A stretch of DNA of 64,000 nucleotides from Periweissella fabaria (lineage in GTDB: Bacteria > Bacillota > Bacilli > Lactobacillales > Lactobacillaceae): positions 396,182 through 460,181 of the forward strand of contig NZ_CAKKNS010000001.1 of assembly GCF_918814575.1 (NCBI RefSeq). The letters are read 5' to 3'. The position numbers and the translations under genes are program-made. The notes below the pieces were generated by a model. That model was not told where the DNA came from and ran no database searches. It saw only the letters and a program-made list of their open reading frames with translations. Within the stretch, counting starts at the first letter, position 1; each line of letters starts with the position of its first letter. Below are positions 20,693 to 30,100 of this stretch, in pieces.

Positions 20693-20956
20693 ATGTTTAA
20701 TTTTGAAGATATTATATTCTTTAGCGCACTAATTATAGGTCTTTTTATCGGTCCAATTTTAAATACGACACCACTAACCAAAAAGTTATTTCCATATCGT
20801 GGTGAAGTTTTAGGTGTTATTGGCTGTATTTATTGGTTCACAGCCTTACTACTAACTGGCTTTAGTGATCACCTAGGTTATCCATCAGCTATTTTAGCGA
20901 TGGCGGCGTCAACTATTAGTAGTGAACTATACGCAGATCGTCGTAATCCAAAATAG
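20693..20956 (+). CDS. Small membrane protein, unknown function
   Basis: An 87-residue protein with about three hydrophobic helices: IIFFSALIIGLFIGPIL, VLGVIGCIYWFTALLLTGF and AILAMAASTISSELYA. I chose the Met preceded by TTGGAGGATG, because the longer frame has no ribosome site. I know no family for it. It is probably expressed from the cre-bearing promoter upstream. Its stop is one base from the stop of the converging oxidoreductase gene. Confidence 0.65.
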   Translation: MFNFEDIIFFSALIIGLFIGPILNTTPLTKKLFPYRGEVLGVIGCIYWFTALLLTGFSDHLGYPSAILAMAASTISSELYADRRNPK

Positions 20957-21916
20957 TCAATGCGTTAAAATTATCTTACCTATATTTCGATTAGCCGCCA
21001 TGTACTCGAGGGCGGCTTTTGTGTTAGCAAAATCAAAATAACTATCAATAACGGGCTTTAATTGGCCTGTCGTAAATAATCTTGTCGTTGCGGCGGCAAA
21101 TGCTTGTGTTAAGGCTGCCTTATATGCGTTACTTCTTGGTGATAGCAACGTCCCAATTAAACTAAGGCGTTTATCGGCAATGAGGCGTAAATCAAAATGT
21201 TCAACTTGATTACCTCCCAACGTGCTAATCAAAATATGCCGGCCATCGACTGCTGCACACGTTAAATTTTGTTGGAAATAACTTGCGCCAATAAAATCTA
21301 AAATAACATCCGCTCCATGAGCATCGTAATCATGGACCGCCGTTGCAAAATCCGTTGTTTGATAATTAATTACTAAATCCGCCCCCGCAGCGTAACATGC
21401 AGCGTGTTTGCGTGGACTAGCCGTTGCAATAACTTTAGCGCGTTTAAGTGTTTTAGCTAACTGAATTGCTGCCAAACCAACCCCACTTGCGCCGGCATGA
21501 ACTAATACCGTTTCACCCACTTGTAAATTAGCTAACCAAATTAGAGCTTGATAAGCCGTTAAATAATTTTCCGGAATGGCGGCCGCATCAACATACGTCA
21601 TTGACTCAGGTATTAATAATGCTTGCTTAGCTGGCAAACAGACTTGCTGGGCATAACCACCTGCATCAACAATTCCAGCGACACGGGTGCCTGGCACAAA
21701 GTGTGGATCGGTACTATGATTTTCAAGCACCACCCCAGCTACCTCAACACCTAAAATTAAATCAGCAGTACCAGCCGCTACCCGATTTAAATCTAATCGA
21801 TTAACCCCACTTGCAGCAATTTCAATTAATAATTCGCCCGTTTTTGGTATTGGTTGGGGCACTTGGATAATGCCATTCCCCTCACCGGTGATACTTCTTT
21901 TCGTTATTGCTTGCAT
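20957..21916 (-). CDS. NADPH:quinone reductase-like zinc-independent oxidoreductase
   Basis: A 319-residue medium-chain dehydrogenase/reductase of the quinone oxidoreductase branch. It has the GroES-like N-terminal domain (LIEIAASGVNRLDLN) and the cofactor-binding motif VLVHAGASGVGLAAIQLAK. The zinc-ligand cysteines of alcohol dehydrogenases are absent, consistent with the zinc-free class. It probably reduces quinones or reactive enones with NADPH. It is a single gene. Confidence 0.88.
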   Translation of the reverse strand: MQAITKRSITGEGNGIIQVPQPIPKTGELLIEIAASGVNRLDLNRVAAGTADLILGVEVAGVVLENHSTDPHFVPGTRVAGIVDAGGYAQQVCLPAKQALLIPESMTYVDAAAIPENYLTAYQALIWLANLQVGETVLVHAGASGVGLAAIQLAKTLKRAKVIATASPRKHAACYAAGADLVINYQTTDFATAVHDYDAHGADVILDFIGASYFQQNLTCAAVDGRHILISTLGGNQVEHFDLRLIADKRLSLIGTLLSPRSNAYKAALTQAFAAATTRLFTTGQLKPVIDSYFDFANTKAALEYMAANRNIGKIILTH

Positions 21917-22094
21917 ATTTGTGCCCCCTTAAAAAGATATTATTGGCAATAACCTATCATATTACGCTAGTTGTTAAAATCATAATTCCGTAATTTGACA
22001 CTATCTTTACAATTGCCCATCAAGTAATCCGTATTACTTTATCTTACAGAAAGAAAGTGAAATAATGGAGGCATATAAAAGGGGGACTAATATT

Positions 22095-23468
22095 ATGAGT
22101 TATCAAGCAGTTAATCCATTCAATGAAACACTAATTAACGAATTTTCAAACGCGTCTACCACAGATATTGAAAATGCTTTAACCAACGGTCATGAATTCT
22201 ATCTTGCCAGTAAGTCACAAACTCCTAACCAACGAGAACAATTATTAACCCAACTTGCTGATGAATTTGAAAATAATAGTGAACATTATGCCAAATTACT
22301 TTCAACTAATATGGGAAAACTAATCGGTCAAGCGCGAACCGAAGTTAAAAATAACGTCGCTATTGCACGCTATTATGCCAAACACGGGGCAGAATTTATT
22401 AAACCTAAAACCTTCCCAAGTGTTGATAAAAGTAACGCTTATGTCTTGTACCAAGCAACGGGGATTGTGTTAGCCGTTGAACCATGGAATTTTCCATATA
22501 CCCAAGTAATGCGCGTAGTCGCACCTAACTTTATTTTAGGAAATGCGGTTATTTTAAAACACGCCGGCATTGTCCCAGAATGTGCCCAAGCATTTGAAGA
22601 AGCTTGTCACAATGCTGGTTGGCCTGTGGGGGCTTTTAAAAATTTATTCCTCGATTATGATCAAGTTGATGCTGTCATTGCGGACCCCCGCGTTCAAGGT
22701 GTCGCCCTCACTGGTTCAGATGGTGCCGGTCGTACCGTTGCGGCAAGTGCTGGTAAATATTTAAAACAATCCAGCATGGAACTTGGTGGGACAGATGTCT
22801 TTGTTGTTTTAGCCGATGCTGATATTCCTCGGGCAGTTAAAGAAGCCGCCCAAGCCCGCTTAACTAACGCCGGTCAAGTATGTACCGCCGGTAAAAGATA
22901 TCTTGTAGCAGCTGATATTTATGACGAGTTCTTAGCTCAATTAAAAGTTGAATTTGCCACCTACAAACTCGGTGATCCTCTCGATGAAGCCACGACTCTT
23001 GCGCCCCTTTCTTCAAAAGCCGCCCAAAAGAAACTCCGTGAACAAACCGAACAAGTTATTGCCGGTGGCGCCCAAGTTTTATATGGTGAGTTAACTGATA
23101 CCAACCAACCTGGTGCTGGCTTTACGCCGATGATTCTAACGGGGATGACTCCTGATAATCCAATGTATGATACTGAGTTATTTGGTCCGGTGGCGCAAAT
23201 TTATAAAGTAGCCGATGATGACGAAATCGTTGCATTAGCCAATAACTCAGAACACGGGCTTGGCGGAGCTATTTATGCAACGGATATTGCGCACGCTCGT
23301 CGCCTTGCTAGTCGTATTGAAACAGGTCAAATTTCAATTAATCGCCGCATGGCATCACATAGTGAAGTACCTTTTGGTGGTATTAAAGATTCTGGTTATG
23401 GCCGTGAACTAAGTCACTATGGTATTGAAGTTTTTGCAAATGTCAAAGCAATCACTTATAACGACTAA
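22095..23468 (+). CDS. NAD(P)-dependent aldehyde dehydrogenase, succinate-semialdehyde type
   Basis: A 457-residue aldehyde dehydrogenase that most resembles the short succinate-semialdehyde dehydrogenases (GabD/Sad) of lactic acid bacteria. The general-base glutamate is in SSMELGGTDVFVVL and the catalytic cysteine in TNAGQVCTAGKRY. The cofactor region is PWNFPYTQVMRVVAPNFILGN, and the C-terminal segment HSEVPFGGIKDSGYGRELS is typical. I start at MSYQAVNPF after a GGGGG ribosome site; an earlier ATG at 22065 would add ten residues. No GABA transaminase is nearby, so the substrate remains an inference. Confidence 0.86.
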   Translation: MSYQAVNPFNETLINEFSNASTTDIENALTNGHEFYLASKSQTPNQREQLLTQLADEFENNSEHYAKLLSTNMGKLIGQARTEVKNNVAIARYYAKHGAEFIKPKTFPSVDKSNAYVLYQATGIVLAVEPWNFPYTQVMRVVAPNFILGNAVILKHAGIVPECAQAFEEACHNAGWPVGAFKNLFLDYDQVDAVIADPRVQGVALTGSDGAGRTVAASAGKYLKQSSMELGGTDVFVVLADADIPRAVKEAAQARLTNAGQVCTAGKRYLVAADIYDEFLAQLKVEFATYKLGDPLDEATTLAPLSSKAAQKKLREQTEQVIAGGAQVLYGELTDTNQPGAGFTPMILTGMTPDNPMYDTELFGPVAQIYKVADDDEIVALANNSEHGLGGAIYATDIAHARRLASRIETGQISINRRMASHSEVPFGGIKDSGYGRELSHYGIEVFANVKAITYND

Positions 23469-23515
23469 TTTTTGCTATATACAAACTAAATTACTGACTC
23501 ATAGTTTTGAACCTC

Positions 23516-23557
23516 AAAAAACACCTTGGCGAACTTTTGCTCACAAGGTTTTTTCTT
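23516..23557 (+). terminator. Terminator after the aldehyde dehydrogenase
   Basis: ACCTTG and CAAGGT arms with a T run on the plus strand lie about 50 bases beyond the stop. Confidence 0.6.
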
Positions 23558-23595
23558 AGTTTTTACTTAAAATAAATCTGATTGGCGGTGACCAA

Positions 23596-24096
23596 ATGCA
23601 AACTTTATATTTTCAACCATTTACTTGGCAGCAATATAAGTTCACCTTGATTGCGACTAATGACGCCCTCGTCTATATTAGTACCTGTGTTGATTTTCGC
23701 ACAGAATTAACACACAAGTATGGTGCCATTAATTTACAAGCACAAATTACACCCATTCTGACCTTAGCAACCAGTGAATTAAGTGCTTATTTTGATAACC
23801 CGACAACTCAATTCACCGTGCCGCATCATGCTTTAAATGCAACGCCATTTCAACAACTTGTGTGGCATGAACTTGAGCAATTAACGCCCGGAACGACTAT
23901 TTCTTATCATACGCTTGCCCAACAGCTTAAACGACCGACTAGTACACGTGCTGTCGCTAATGCAGTGGCTCAAAATCCACTGCTCATTATCGTTCCCTGT
24001 CATCGTGTCATTCTTAGTAGTGGTCAATATGGTAACTATCGAAGTGGTAAATTACTCAAACAAGCATTATTAATCCATGAAGCATTAGTGAATTAA
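23596..24096 (+). CDS. ogt: Methylated-DNA--protein-cysteine methyltransferase
   Basis: Ogt repairs O6-methylguanine by moving the methyl group to its own cysteine and dies in the process. The acceptor lies in LIIVPCHRVILSSG, and the DNA-binding segment reads TPGTTISYHTLAQQLKRPTSTRAVANAVAQNP. The 166-residue length fits the short constitutive form without an Ada-type domain. Its 3' end overlaps by 12 bases the converging gene at 24085. Confidence 0.94.
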   Translation: MQTLYFQPFTWQQYKFTLIATNDALVYISTCVDFRTELTHKYGAINLQAQITPILTLATSELSAYFDNPTTQFTVPHHALNATPFQQLVWHELEQLTPGTTISYHTLAQQLKRPTSTRAVANAVAQNPLLIIVPCHRVILSSGQYGNYRSGKLLKQALLIHEALVN

Positions 24097-25137
24097 AACT
24101 TGCTCAATATTGGCCATATCAAGATAGAGAAAATACACATCTTCTGGCATCATTTCAGCTTCATTTGCTTTAATAACAACTAATGCTTCTACAAATTGAT
24201 TTGTACCAACATCCTCAAGGTTGATATTGTCCCACAAAATGGCTTGCAAACTTGCTTGACTACCAAATAAAACAACTCGACTATCGGGGGCCATTAAGCG
24301 GCGTAGTTGTGCTAAATCAATTAAATTATCAGTGCTCCGACTTGGCCGATTAGTTGCTAATGTCTGTTGGGCCTTAATTGCGGTAGCGGTATAACCTAAG
24401 TTAATTAGCGCATAATCACAGTTTTGTTGGTCTGGAAAAATTGAAATCGCGTGGTCATTACGCTTAATATGCTTGATTGGAATACTCGTACTAAACTGAT
24501 ATAAATTACTAAAAAATTGCGTTACATCATCATTGGTATCATACATGATGAAGTGACTAGTTTTACCACCTAAGATTAATTGTGGGGCCCCGGAACCACA
24601 ATTTTCTGCGTACAATTTTACATGTTCTTGTAAACTAAAAAAGCGTACTAATTCATCAATAACTGGTAGCGGTACATAATTGGCTTGGACATTTATAGGA
24701 TCTTCAGTGTCATTAACGTAGGTATCATACCAATCGTGTAGCACGGTAATTAAATCGTCAATTTCAGGTATATCATCAATTTGCTTAATACAATCAATAA
24801 ACATTGCTTGTACACCTGGATCATATTCATCAAGATCCATAAAAAATGCCTGCATGGTGTCAAAAAGTGGTTCATTGGGAAATTCAGCGGCTAACTTTGT
24901 CGTTATCTGTGTAATTAATGGAATTCCTTTACTGATATCAAGTTCGGCATACTTTTCAAAAAAAGTTGCAAACAACATTGGACTCTGTGTTTTAGTATCT
25001 ACATTACCAACAAAATTCCGTAAATACTGTTTGACAACTAGTAACGATAAATTCATTTTAATAACGTACTTACGTTGCATTGTGTGATCTTCTAAATATG
25101 GTTCATCAAATTGGCGATTAATGCGTTGATCAATCAT
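24085..25137 (-). CDS. Degenerate N6-adenine-methyltransferase-like protein, copy 1
   Basis: The 350-residue protein has a layout like the core of HsdM-type DNA methyltransferases. YVPLPVIDELVRFF resembles the segment before motif I, and AENCGSGAPQLIL resembles motif I (usually DPACGSGG). The place of the catalytic NPPF/Y motif holds CDYALINLGY. With motif IV lost it is unlikely to methylate DNA. No restriction or specificity subunit is nearby. A paralogue at 47578 keeps the same altered motifs, so the change is an established family trait. No signal peptide or membrane segment is present. Function is unknown; an SAM-binding or scaffold role is only inference. Confidence 0.6.
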   Translation of the reverse strand: MIDQRINRQFDEPYLEDHTMQRKYVIKMNLSLLVVKQYLRNFVGNVDTKTQSPMLFATFFEKYAELDISKGIPLITQITTKLAAEFPNEPLFDTMQAFFMDLDEYDPGVQAMFIDCIKQIDDIPEIDDLITVLHDWYDTYVNDTEDPINVQANYVPLPVIDELVRFFSLQEHVKLYAENCGSGAPQLILGGKTSHFIMYDTNDDVTQFFSNLYQFSTSIPIKHIKRNDHAISIFPDQQNCDYALINLGYTATAIKAQQTLATNRPSRSTDNLIDLAQLRRLMAPDSRVVLFGSQASLQAILWDNINLEDVGTNQFVEALVVIKANEAEMMPEDVYFLYLDMANIEQVLIH

Positions 25138-25223
25138 CTATTATTAATTCCTCGTTCATTTTATTCGCGATTGGTTACCAATCCCAAATACGCTTATCTA
25201 TCATAATACCATTATTCAATAAA

Positions 25224-25257
25224 TAAAAAAGCAAAGGTTTTATCCTTTGCTTTTTTA
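25224..25257 (-). terminator. Terminator of the surface-protein gene
   Basis: Perfect arms AAAGCAAAGG and CCTTTGCTTT with T runs lie directly after the stop at 25265. Confidence 0.85.
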
Positions 25258-25264
25258 ACAATTA

Positions 25265-26752
25265 TTATTGATTTGTAAATTGACCTTGCTTTTCATCTGG
25301 TGCTAACGGATGCGTGGTTGCAATATGAAAATTACCAAACTTATCAGTTGCCAAACCTAGATAAGTAGTTTCACGCTTAATTAAATTACCAGCACTATCT
25401 AGATCTAATAAATTCATTTCATGGCTATACTTATTGATACCACCATCAGCATACAACATGCGCACAATATCAAAAGCTAATCCGAGTTTAGCTGTTGCCA
25501 TATTGGCACCATATTGACTAATTAAGTAAGATTTATTGACGTTGAGCGTATAAGACATGCACTCTCCATCTAAATTGTAGTTACCAAATTGCTTGTTAGC
25601 AGCATTTAAAGCGGCTAGATTATGCGGCGCTTCAAGCGGCTTAGCGAAACCATCCCAATTATCATTACTATAATTAGTCGCCACTGCAGCCGCTTCACTT
25701 TGACTATCGTTGTTAACTAGTAGCGGTGTTTGACCAATCTGTGAGCGTACCATATTAATCATTCCCGCCGCAAAGTTAGCTAAATCCAATGCTTGACTAT
25801 CAGTCAATTGGCCCGAATTAATTGGTGTCTCAACATCACTTTGGCTTGGTTTAAAGTATAGCGATTGTGGTGCATTGGTAATACCATCATTGTAGTTACC
25901 AATTAAATCAAAAACAATACTTTGGTCAAATGATGTACTTGTAAAATCAACTTGTTGACCATTTAAAATATTACCAAACTTTGAAAAAGCAATGCTTGTA
26001 CCGCTCGGTTGTGTATAGGTCAGACTAGGTAATTCGTGAGTTAATGTTCCCACTGCTTTACGTAACTGCTTAACCGCATTGTTAACATTTAATTGGCTTG
26101 CATCGGGATTCACTAATATCATCTTGCCACTATTAATTGCATTTTGTAAAAGCTTAAATGAGTATGGTGTGTAATTTGTGGCTTGATAAAGCGTTGCTGC
26201 TCCAAGCTGAGTCCGTAATGGTACTAACGATACGAGGTTAAGCCCGGCATTGCGTAATTTCCAAATGCTATTATCAACCATCGCTTGGGTTGCATTAGCA
26301 TCATTAATAACCCCCCGACTCGCAATTAGTTCCGCTTGTAGCTTGTCAAATGATACCTTAGTAAAATCGGCCGCATTATGGGTACTTGCCACATCTATTT
26401 GTTGTTGTAGCCCTTTTTTATTAACCCCGACTTGTCGTTGCATTTTATTAAGCGCATTTTGTAAGGTATTAGTCGCTTGGTTAACTTGGACCTGAGTAGC
26501 ATGCTCTTGATTATTAACTTGTTGGGCCGCTTTTAACGCAACTTGAAGTTGATTAAAAGTTGCCGGTGTCCAATATTGACTATGCAATTCTTGGGCTTTT
26601 TTAATTAATGTAATTAACTTACTTTTATCAGATGTTGCGGCATGTATCTTATCCGATGTTGTCTGATGATTAAATACCAAGAGTGCCCCTGATCCAATTG
26701 ATAAAACTGTTGCTGACAGAACCGTTGCCTGTAATACTTTTTTCTTTAGCAT
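25265..26752 (-). CDS. Secreted SEC10/PgrA-type surface protein with helical repeats
   Basis: A 495-residue exported protein. The signal peptide is MLKKKVLQATVLSATVLSIG and onward to the cut near HAATSDK. Residues ~45-235 are three to four FIVAR-like helical repeats, each with a motif like LQNALNKMQ, which in cell-wall proteins act as spacers. The C-terminal half holds a SEC10/PgrA surface-exclusion-type domain, with LANFAAGMINMVRSQIGQTPLLVN and EAPHNLAALNAANKQFGNYN. There is no LPXTG motif or membrane anchor at the end, so it is released or bound non-covalently. A second SEC10-type protein, with a sortase signal, is at 54242. Confidence 0.8.
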   Translation of the reverse strand: MLKKKVLQATVLSATVLSIGSGALLVFNHQTTSDKIHAATSDKSKLITLIKKAQELHSQYWTPATFNQLQVALKAAQQVNNQEHATQVQVNQATNTLQNALNKMQRQVGVNKKGLQQQIDVASTHNAADFTKVSFDKLQAELIASRGVINDANATQAMVDNSIWKLRNAGLNLVSLVPLRTQLGAATLYQATNYTPYSFKLLQNAINSGKMILVNPDASQLNVNNAVKQLRKAVGTLTHELPSLTYTQPSGTSIAFSKFGNILNGQQVDFTSTSFDQSIVFDLIGNYNDGITNAPQSLYFKPSQSDVETPINSGQLTDSQALDLANFAAGMINMVRSQIGQTPLLVNNDSQSEAAAVATNYSNDNWDGFAKPLEAPHNLAALNAANKQFGNYNLDGECMSYTLNVNKSYLISQYGANMATAKLGLAFDIVRMLYADGGINKYSHEMNLLDLDSAGNLIKRETTYLGLATDKFGNFHIATTHPLAPDEKQGQFTNQ

Positions 26753-26946
26753 TTTATGATGTCGCCTCGTAACTTTATAGATTATAGGTTTTTAGTAGCT
26801 TGTCTTGCTAAACTATGCTGTACCATCCTTGAATATGTTTATTGAAGCATTAATAATATTCGCAAATGTACTTTTCTATTATAACAAAATCACTTTAATT
26901 TAACAAAATCACCCCAACGGGCCCCACTAGCACCTAAAGTTCAAGC

Positions 26947-28167
26947 TCACTTGATATCATTAACAACATTGTTTTGATCACGCAATGTTTTAACCGCATT
27001 TGCAATGCCGTTATCATTGTTAAATTTATTAAAATCTCCGGCGACTTCATCGATAATTGCCGTTAAGTACCGATCAAGAATCCGCAAACCACTCTTAAAA
27101 ACATAGACGTTATCCCCATGTAGAATCCGTGAACGAATATTGTAGAGTTCATTCACATTTTCTTCAATTGTTGCTAAATCTTCCAATTCTGCATGTGTTT
27201 GATGATCTTTAAGCAACATCACAATTCCATGCACTAATTGATTCCCAATACCTTCACGAACTTCACGTGGTGGTTGTTCTAGCATCGCTTCCATCCCAGC
27301 AATTAACAACGTAATTTTTTGCTGATTATCAGTATCTAAATATGCAGAGGCTTGTTTATCAAGGGCGGTTCGTAAATTAACTTCACTTTTGGTCAATGGA
27401 ACACGATTAGTAATTTTTTTACTAATTAATTTAATCGATTTTAGTAACCCATCAGTTTGCGTAATAATTTTGACAAATTCACGATTCGCCAGTATTTTTT
27501 GTTGGGGCTGATTAATACGATGATAGCCATCAGCATGGCCAATTGCTAAGGCATACAAATGTTGGATTTCGGTTATTTTATTAACTTGGAATAAATAACT
27601 ACTTTGACCAATATTACCGGTTTTAATTGTCAGATAATTTAAAATAATTTGCGCAGCACTCTGAGCCACCGTAATTGCTTCTTTCAAATAAAATGCGGAA
27701 ACTTGCACTTTGATGGCCGGCAATTTAAGCGAATCATTAAAAAAAGTTTGTTCATCAGCATCAATGTTAAATTGCGTGCATAATGCTTGAAAATCGGTTT
27801 GCCACGCATCGCTGGTCATAAATTCGAGCGCACCAACCTTTAAGTGTTTAGTAATTTCAATCCCACTAATCGGTAAAAACACATCATAGACACTATACTG
27901 CCGATTTAAAATCCATTGTTCCAAAATAGCCGCCATTTCATCAGCTGCTTGTGTACCGGTATAATGGTCTTCCCACGAATTCAAAATAAAACGACTTAGT
28001 GCCCCTTCATTAAAGAAGTCATCCGTTTGATTTTCCTTCAAATTACGAATACATATTAAGACATCTTGTAATAAATCGGGTTCATAGTGCCGAACACCGT
28101 TGGTACTTTGCATATTTGAATTATCAATTAACGCATATAACGCCTGATACAATTCTGTTTTTTCCAT
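26947..28167 (-). CDS. ApeA-like HEPN-domain protein
   Basis: A 406-residue soluble protein whose C-terminal third looks like the ApeA-type HEPN domain: the helix GNQLVHGIVMLL, then LYNIRSRILHGD holding the R-x4-H motif (about Arg345 to His350) that forms the RNase active site in active HEPN proteins. The N-terminal ~200 residues resemble the variable sensor part of such proteins, and the middle contains a helical bundle. ApeA-type proteins include anti-phage effectors, but many relatives are uncharacterised. It is monocistronic, divergent from the TauE gene. Defence is a plausible role, not shown. Confidence 0.68.
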   Translation of the reverse strand: MEKTELYQALYALIDNSNMQSTNGVRHYEPDLLQDVLICIRNLKENQTDDFFNEGALSRFILNSWEDHYTGTQAADEMAAILEQWILNRQYSVYDVFLPISGIEITKHLKVGALEFMTSDAWQTDFQALCTQFNIDADEQTFFNDSLKLPAIKVQVSAFYLKEAITVAQSAAQIILNYLTIKTGNIGQSSYLFQVNKITEIQHLYALAIGHADGYHRINQPQQKILANREFVKIITQTDGLLKSIKLISKKITNRVPLTKSEVNLRTALDKQASAYLDTDNQQKITLLIAGMEAMLEQPPREVREGIGNQLVHGIVMLLKDHQTHAELEDLATIEENVNELYNIRSRILHGDNVYVFKSGLRILDRYLTAIIDEVAGDFNKFNNDNGIANAVKTLRDQNNVVNDIK

Positions 28168-28269
28168 ATAGTCCCCCCTAGTTTACATTACACTAATATG
28201 AGTTTAATATTTATCTAGTATAATCACAAAAGATAACAATTAAAATTAACATTTCGGTTAGGTGAAAAC

Positions 28270-28983
28270 ATGATAACGCCTGTTATTTATATAATTTTTT
28301 TATTTGGCGCCTTTGTGCGCGCTTTTTTTGGTTTTGGTGAGGCCCTCATTACAACACCGCTGCTGCTATTAATCGCCTATAATTTACACAACGGTATTGC
28401 AATTATCGGTATCATGGGACTCATTTTAGCACTCCCTGGTGCGGTTCGTAATTATCGTGCAATCGATCGTAATCTTTTGGTGAATCTTTTCACAGGTTCG
28501 ATTATTGGTGTTCCTTTAGGCTTACTATTTGTGCATTACGGTAGCTTAAATGCGTTGAAATGGTTTACTGGTATTTTTTTAATTTGCTATGCCATCTTTA
28601 ATTTATTTGGTTTTGGTTTTACAAAATCACGTATTAAAATCCCACGGTTCATTGTTGGCTTTGTTTCCGGATTTCTTGGTGGGGCCATCAATACCCACGG
28701 TGCCCCGGTTGCGATTTATGGGAATCTCTCAAAATGGTCCCTGCAATATACCCGCGCTAATTTACAAACTTATTTTGCAGTTGTTGGCTTCTTCATTGTC
28801 ATTGGTCAAGGGGTCAGTGGCTTTTGGAATGCAACTGTTTTGCAAACAATTTTACTCCTCATTCCAGGATTTATTGGCATTAGCATTTTAGTAGAATGGC
28901 TATTAACGAAAATTAATCCCCAAAAATTCAATCGTTTGCTATATATTTTCTTACTTATATCTGGCTGCTTATTGTTTATCTAA
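28270..28983 (+). CDS. TauE/SafE-family membrane transporter
   Basis: A 237-residue membrane protein of the TauE/SafE family, which exports small sulfur anions such as sulfite or sulfoacetate in characterised members. It shows about seven hydrophobic helices and two homologous halves: GFGEALITTPLLLLIAYNLH and FVSGFLGGAINTHGAPVAIY. The substrate is not deducible from the context. The gene is single and divergent from the HEPN gene. Confidence 0.85.
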   Translation: MITPVIYIIFLFGAFVRAFFGFGEALITTPLLLLIAYNLHNGIAIIGIMGLILALPGAVRNYRAIDRNLLVNLFTGSIIGVPLGLLFVHYGSLNALKWFTGIFLICYAIFNLFGFGFTKSRIKIPRFIVGFVSGFLGGAINTHGAPVAIYGNLSKWSLQYTRANLQTYFAVVGFFIVIGQGVSGFWNATVLQTILLLIPGFIGISILVEWLLTKINPQKFNRLLYIFLLISGCLLFI

Positions 28984-28991
28984 GCACCCCT

Positions 28992-29033
28992 TAAAAATAG
29001 CTGCTAATCGTTAATTGATTAGCAGCTATTTTA
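28992..29033 (+). terminator. Terminator after the TauE gene
   Basis: AAAATAGCTGCTAAT and ATTAGCAGCTATTTT form a long perfect stem with a T-rich tail just after the stop. Confidence 0.88.
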
Positions 29034-29655
29034 TTGTTTATTGTCAATAACAAAAAGCTATTTAAAAGATAAAATATCTGACTGTTATTTTAGATACAAG
29101 GAATAAAATACGCTTAATTTGTATATAGCAATAATAACCTTGTTTTCACTTAATATTATGTCATCCACCGTTCAAAGAAGTCCATAAACTTGGTCAACCA
29201 ACTTAATTATCACCGCTGTTGGCATAAATTAAAAGCGGTTAAATTAACAGCTAACTTAAATATCCACAAAGTAGCTAAAGCTATCCCATCCTTTGCTTGG
29301 TGCGCACAACTTTTACGATTAACTCTTCGAAAAAACGGCGGTAGCAGCACAGTTAACTTTAATCATTTATCGCTTCAGCATGAATGACTAGTCAATGGTA
29401 TAATCGTTAATTTTGAACTATCTGATTGCCCGCATGCTAGTGGCCAAATTAATTGGTTTATTCAAATATGGTGCCCCTTTAATTCACAGATTAAGCTGAT
29501 GTTCATGCCCGTGATTAATTCGTTTTGGACTTATAGCTTAAATCGGTATAAATCGGACGTCTTGTTTATTGACATAATATCCGCAATCTAATTTGTTCGA
29601 TATTTCACTTAATCAACTAAAATTAACTTTAGACTTGCGGACACGTTTGCTATTA
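29034..29655 (+). other. Gene-poor interval with a possible decayed gene
   Basis: About 620 bases without a gene that I recognise. From about 29153 to 29572 one plus-strand frame is open across about 140 codons with a single TGA at 29385. A TTG at 29190 would start the first part. The residues (for example HASGQINWFIQIWCPF near 29430) suggest no family to me, and no ribosome site is clear. It may be a broken gene or chance. Confidence 0.25.
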
Positions 29656-29661
29656 TTTTGA

Positions 29662-29694
29662 CAAAAAAAGCAACCTTCTGCATAGAAGGTTGCT
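29662..29694 (-). terminator. SemiSWEET gene terminator
   Basis: Perfect arms AGCAACCTTCT and AGAAGGTTGCT with a T run on the minus strand lie about 90 bases after the SemiSWEET stop. Confidence 0.85.
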
Positions 29695-29782
29695 GATAAC
29701 GTTTATATAGTAACGTTGCATTTTTTATTAGGAGCGTGTGACATTGATTATAATTGGAATTAAATCCCGTTTATGGTCTAGT

Positions 29783-30100
29783 CTAGTGAACGTAAACCGT
29801 AATTACTGTAAATATCCCAAAGATTATCCCTGGGACATTAGAAATAATTACCGGCCAGTCCTTTTTCGCTTTTAATGAACCATAGCCTGTCCAAAGGGTC
29901 GCATTGATTGTTGCGACTAGCGGTTGAAATGGTGATACTGGCGAACCAGTAAAGTTAGCTATAATTTGTGGAATATACGACACATACATTGCGATACACA
30001 TAATCGTTGCCAATTGACTAATTAATTTTAAGAACCGCTGTCGATCGATATCGAGTGTACCTTCTGCTGGTGTCTGACTTGTATTGTTAGCATTACTCAT
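29783..30100 (-). CDS. SemiSWEET sugar transporter
   Basis: A 105-residue three-helix SemiSWEET (MtN3/saliva family) protein, which forms dimers for sugar uniport. The signature proline-glutamine pair is in MYVSYIPQIIANF. The first helix is LISQLATIMCIAMY, and the last is IISNVPGIIFGIFTVITVYV, with an NxP-type motif. A hydrophilic N-terminal stretch of about 20 residues precedes the first helix. It is monocistronic. Confidence 0.87.
   Translation of the reverse strand: MSNANNTSQTPAEGTLDIDRQRFLKLISQLATIMCIAMYVSYIPQIIANFTGSPVSPFQPLVATINATLWTGYGSLKAKKDWPVIISNVPGIIFGIFTVITVYVH

Noticed and set aside
24085-25137. Type I restriction-modification system
   Set aside because: The protein has a methyltransferase-like outline, but the catalytic NPPF/Y motif is missing and no HsdR or HsdS gene is nearby.
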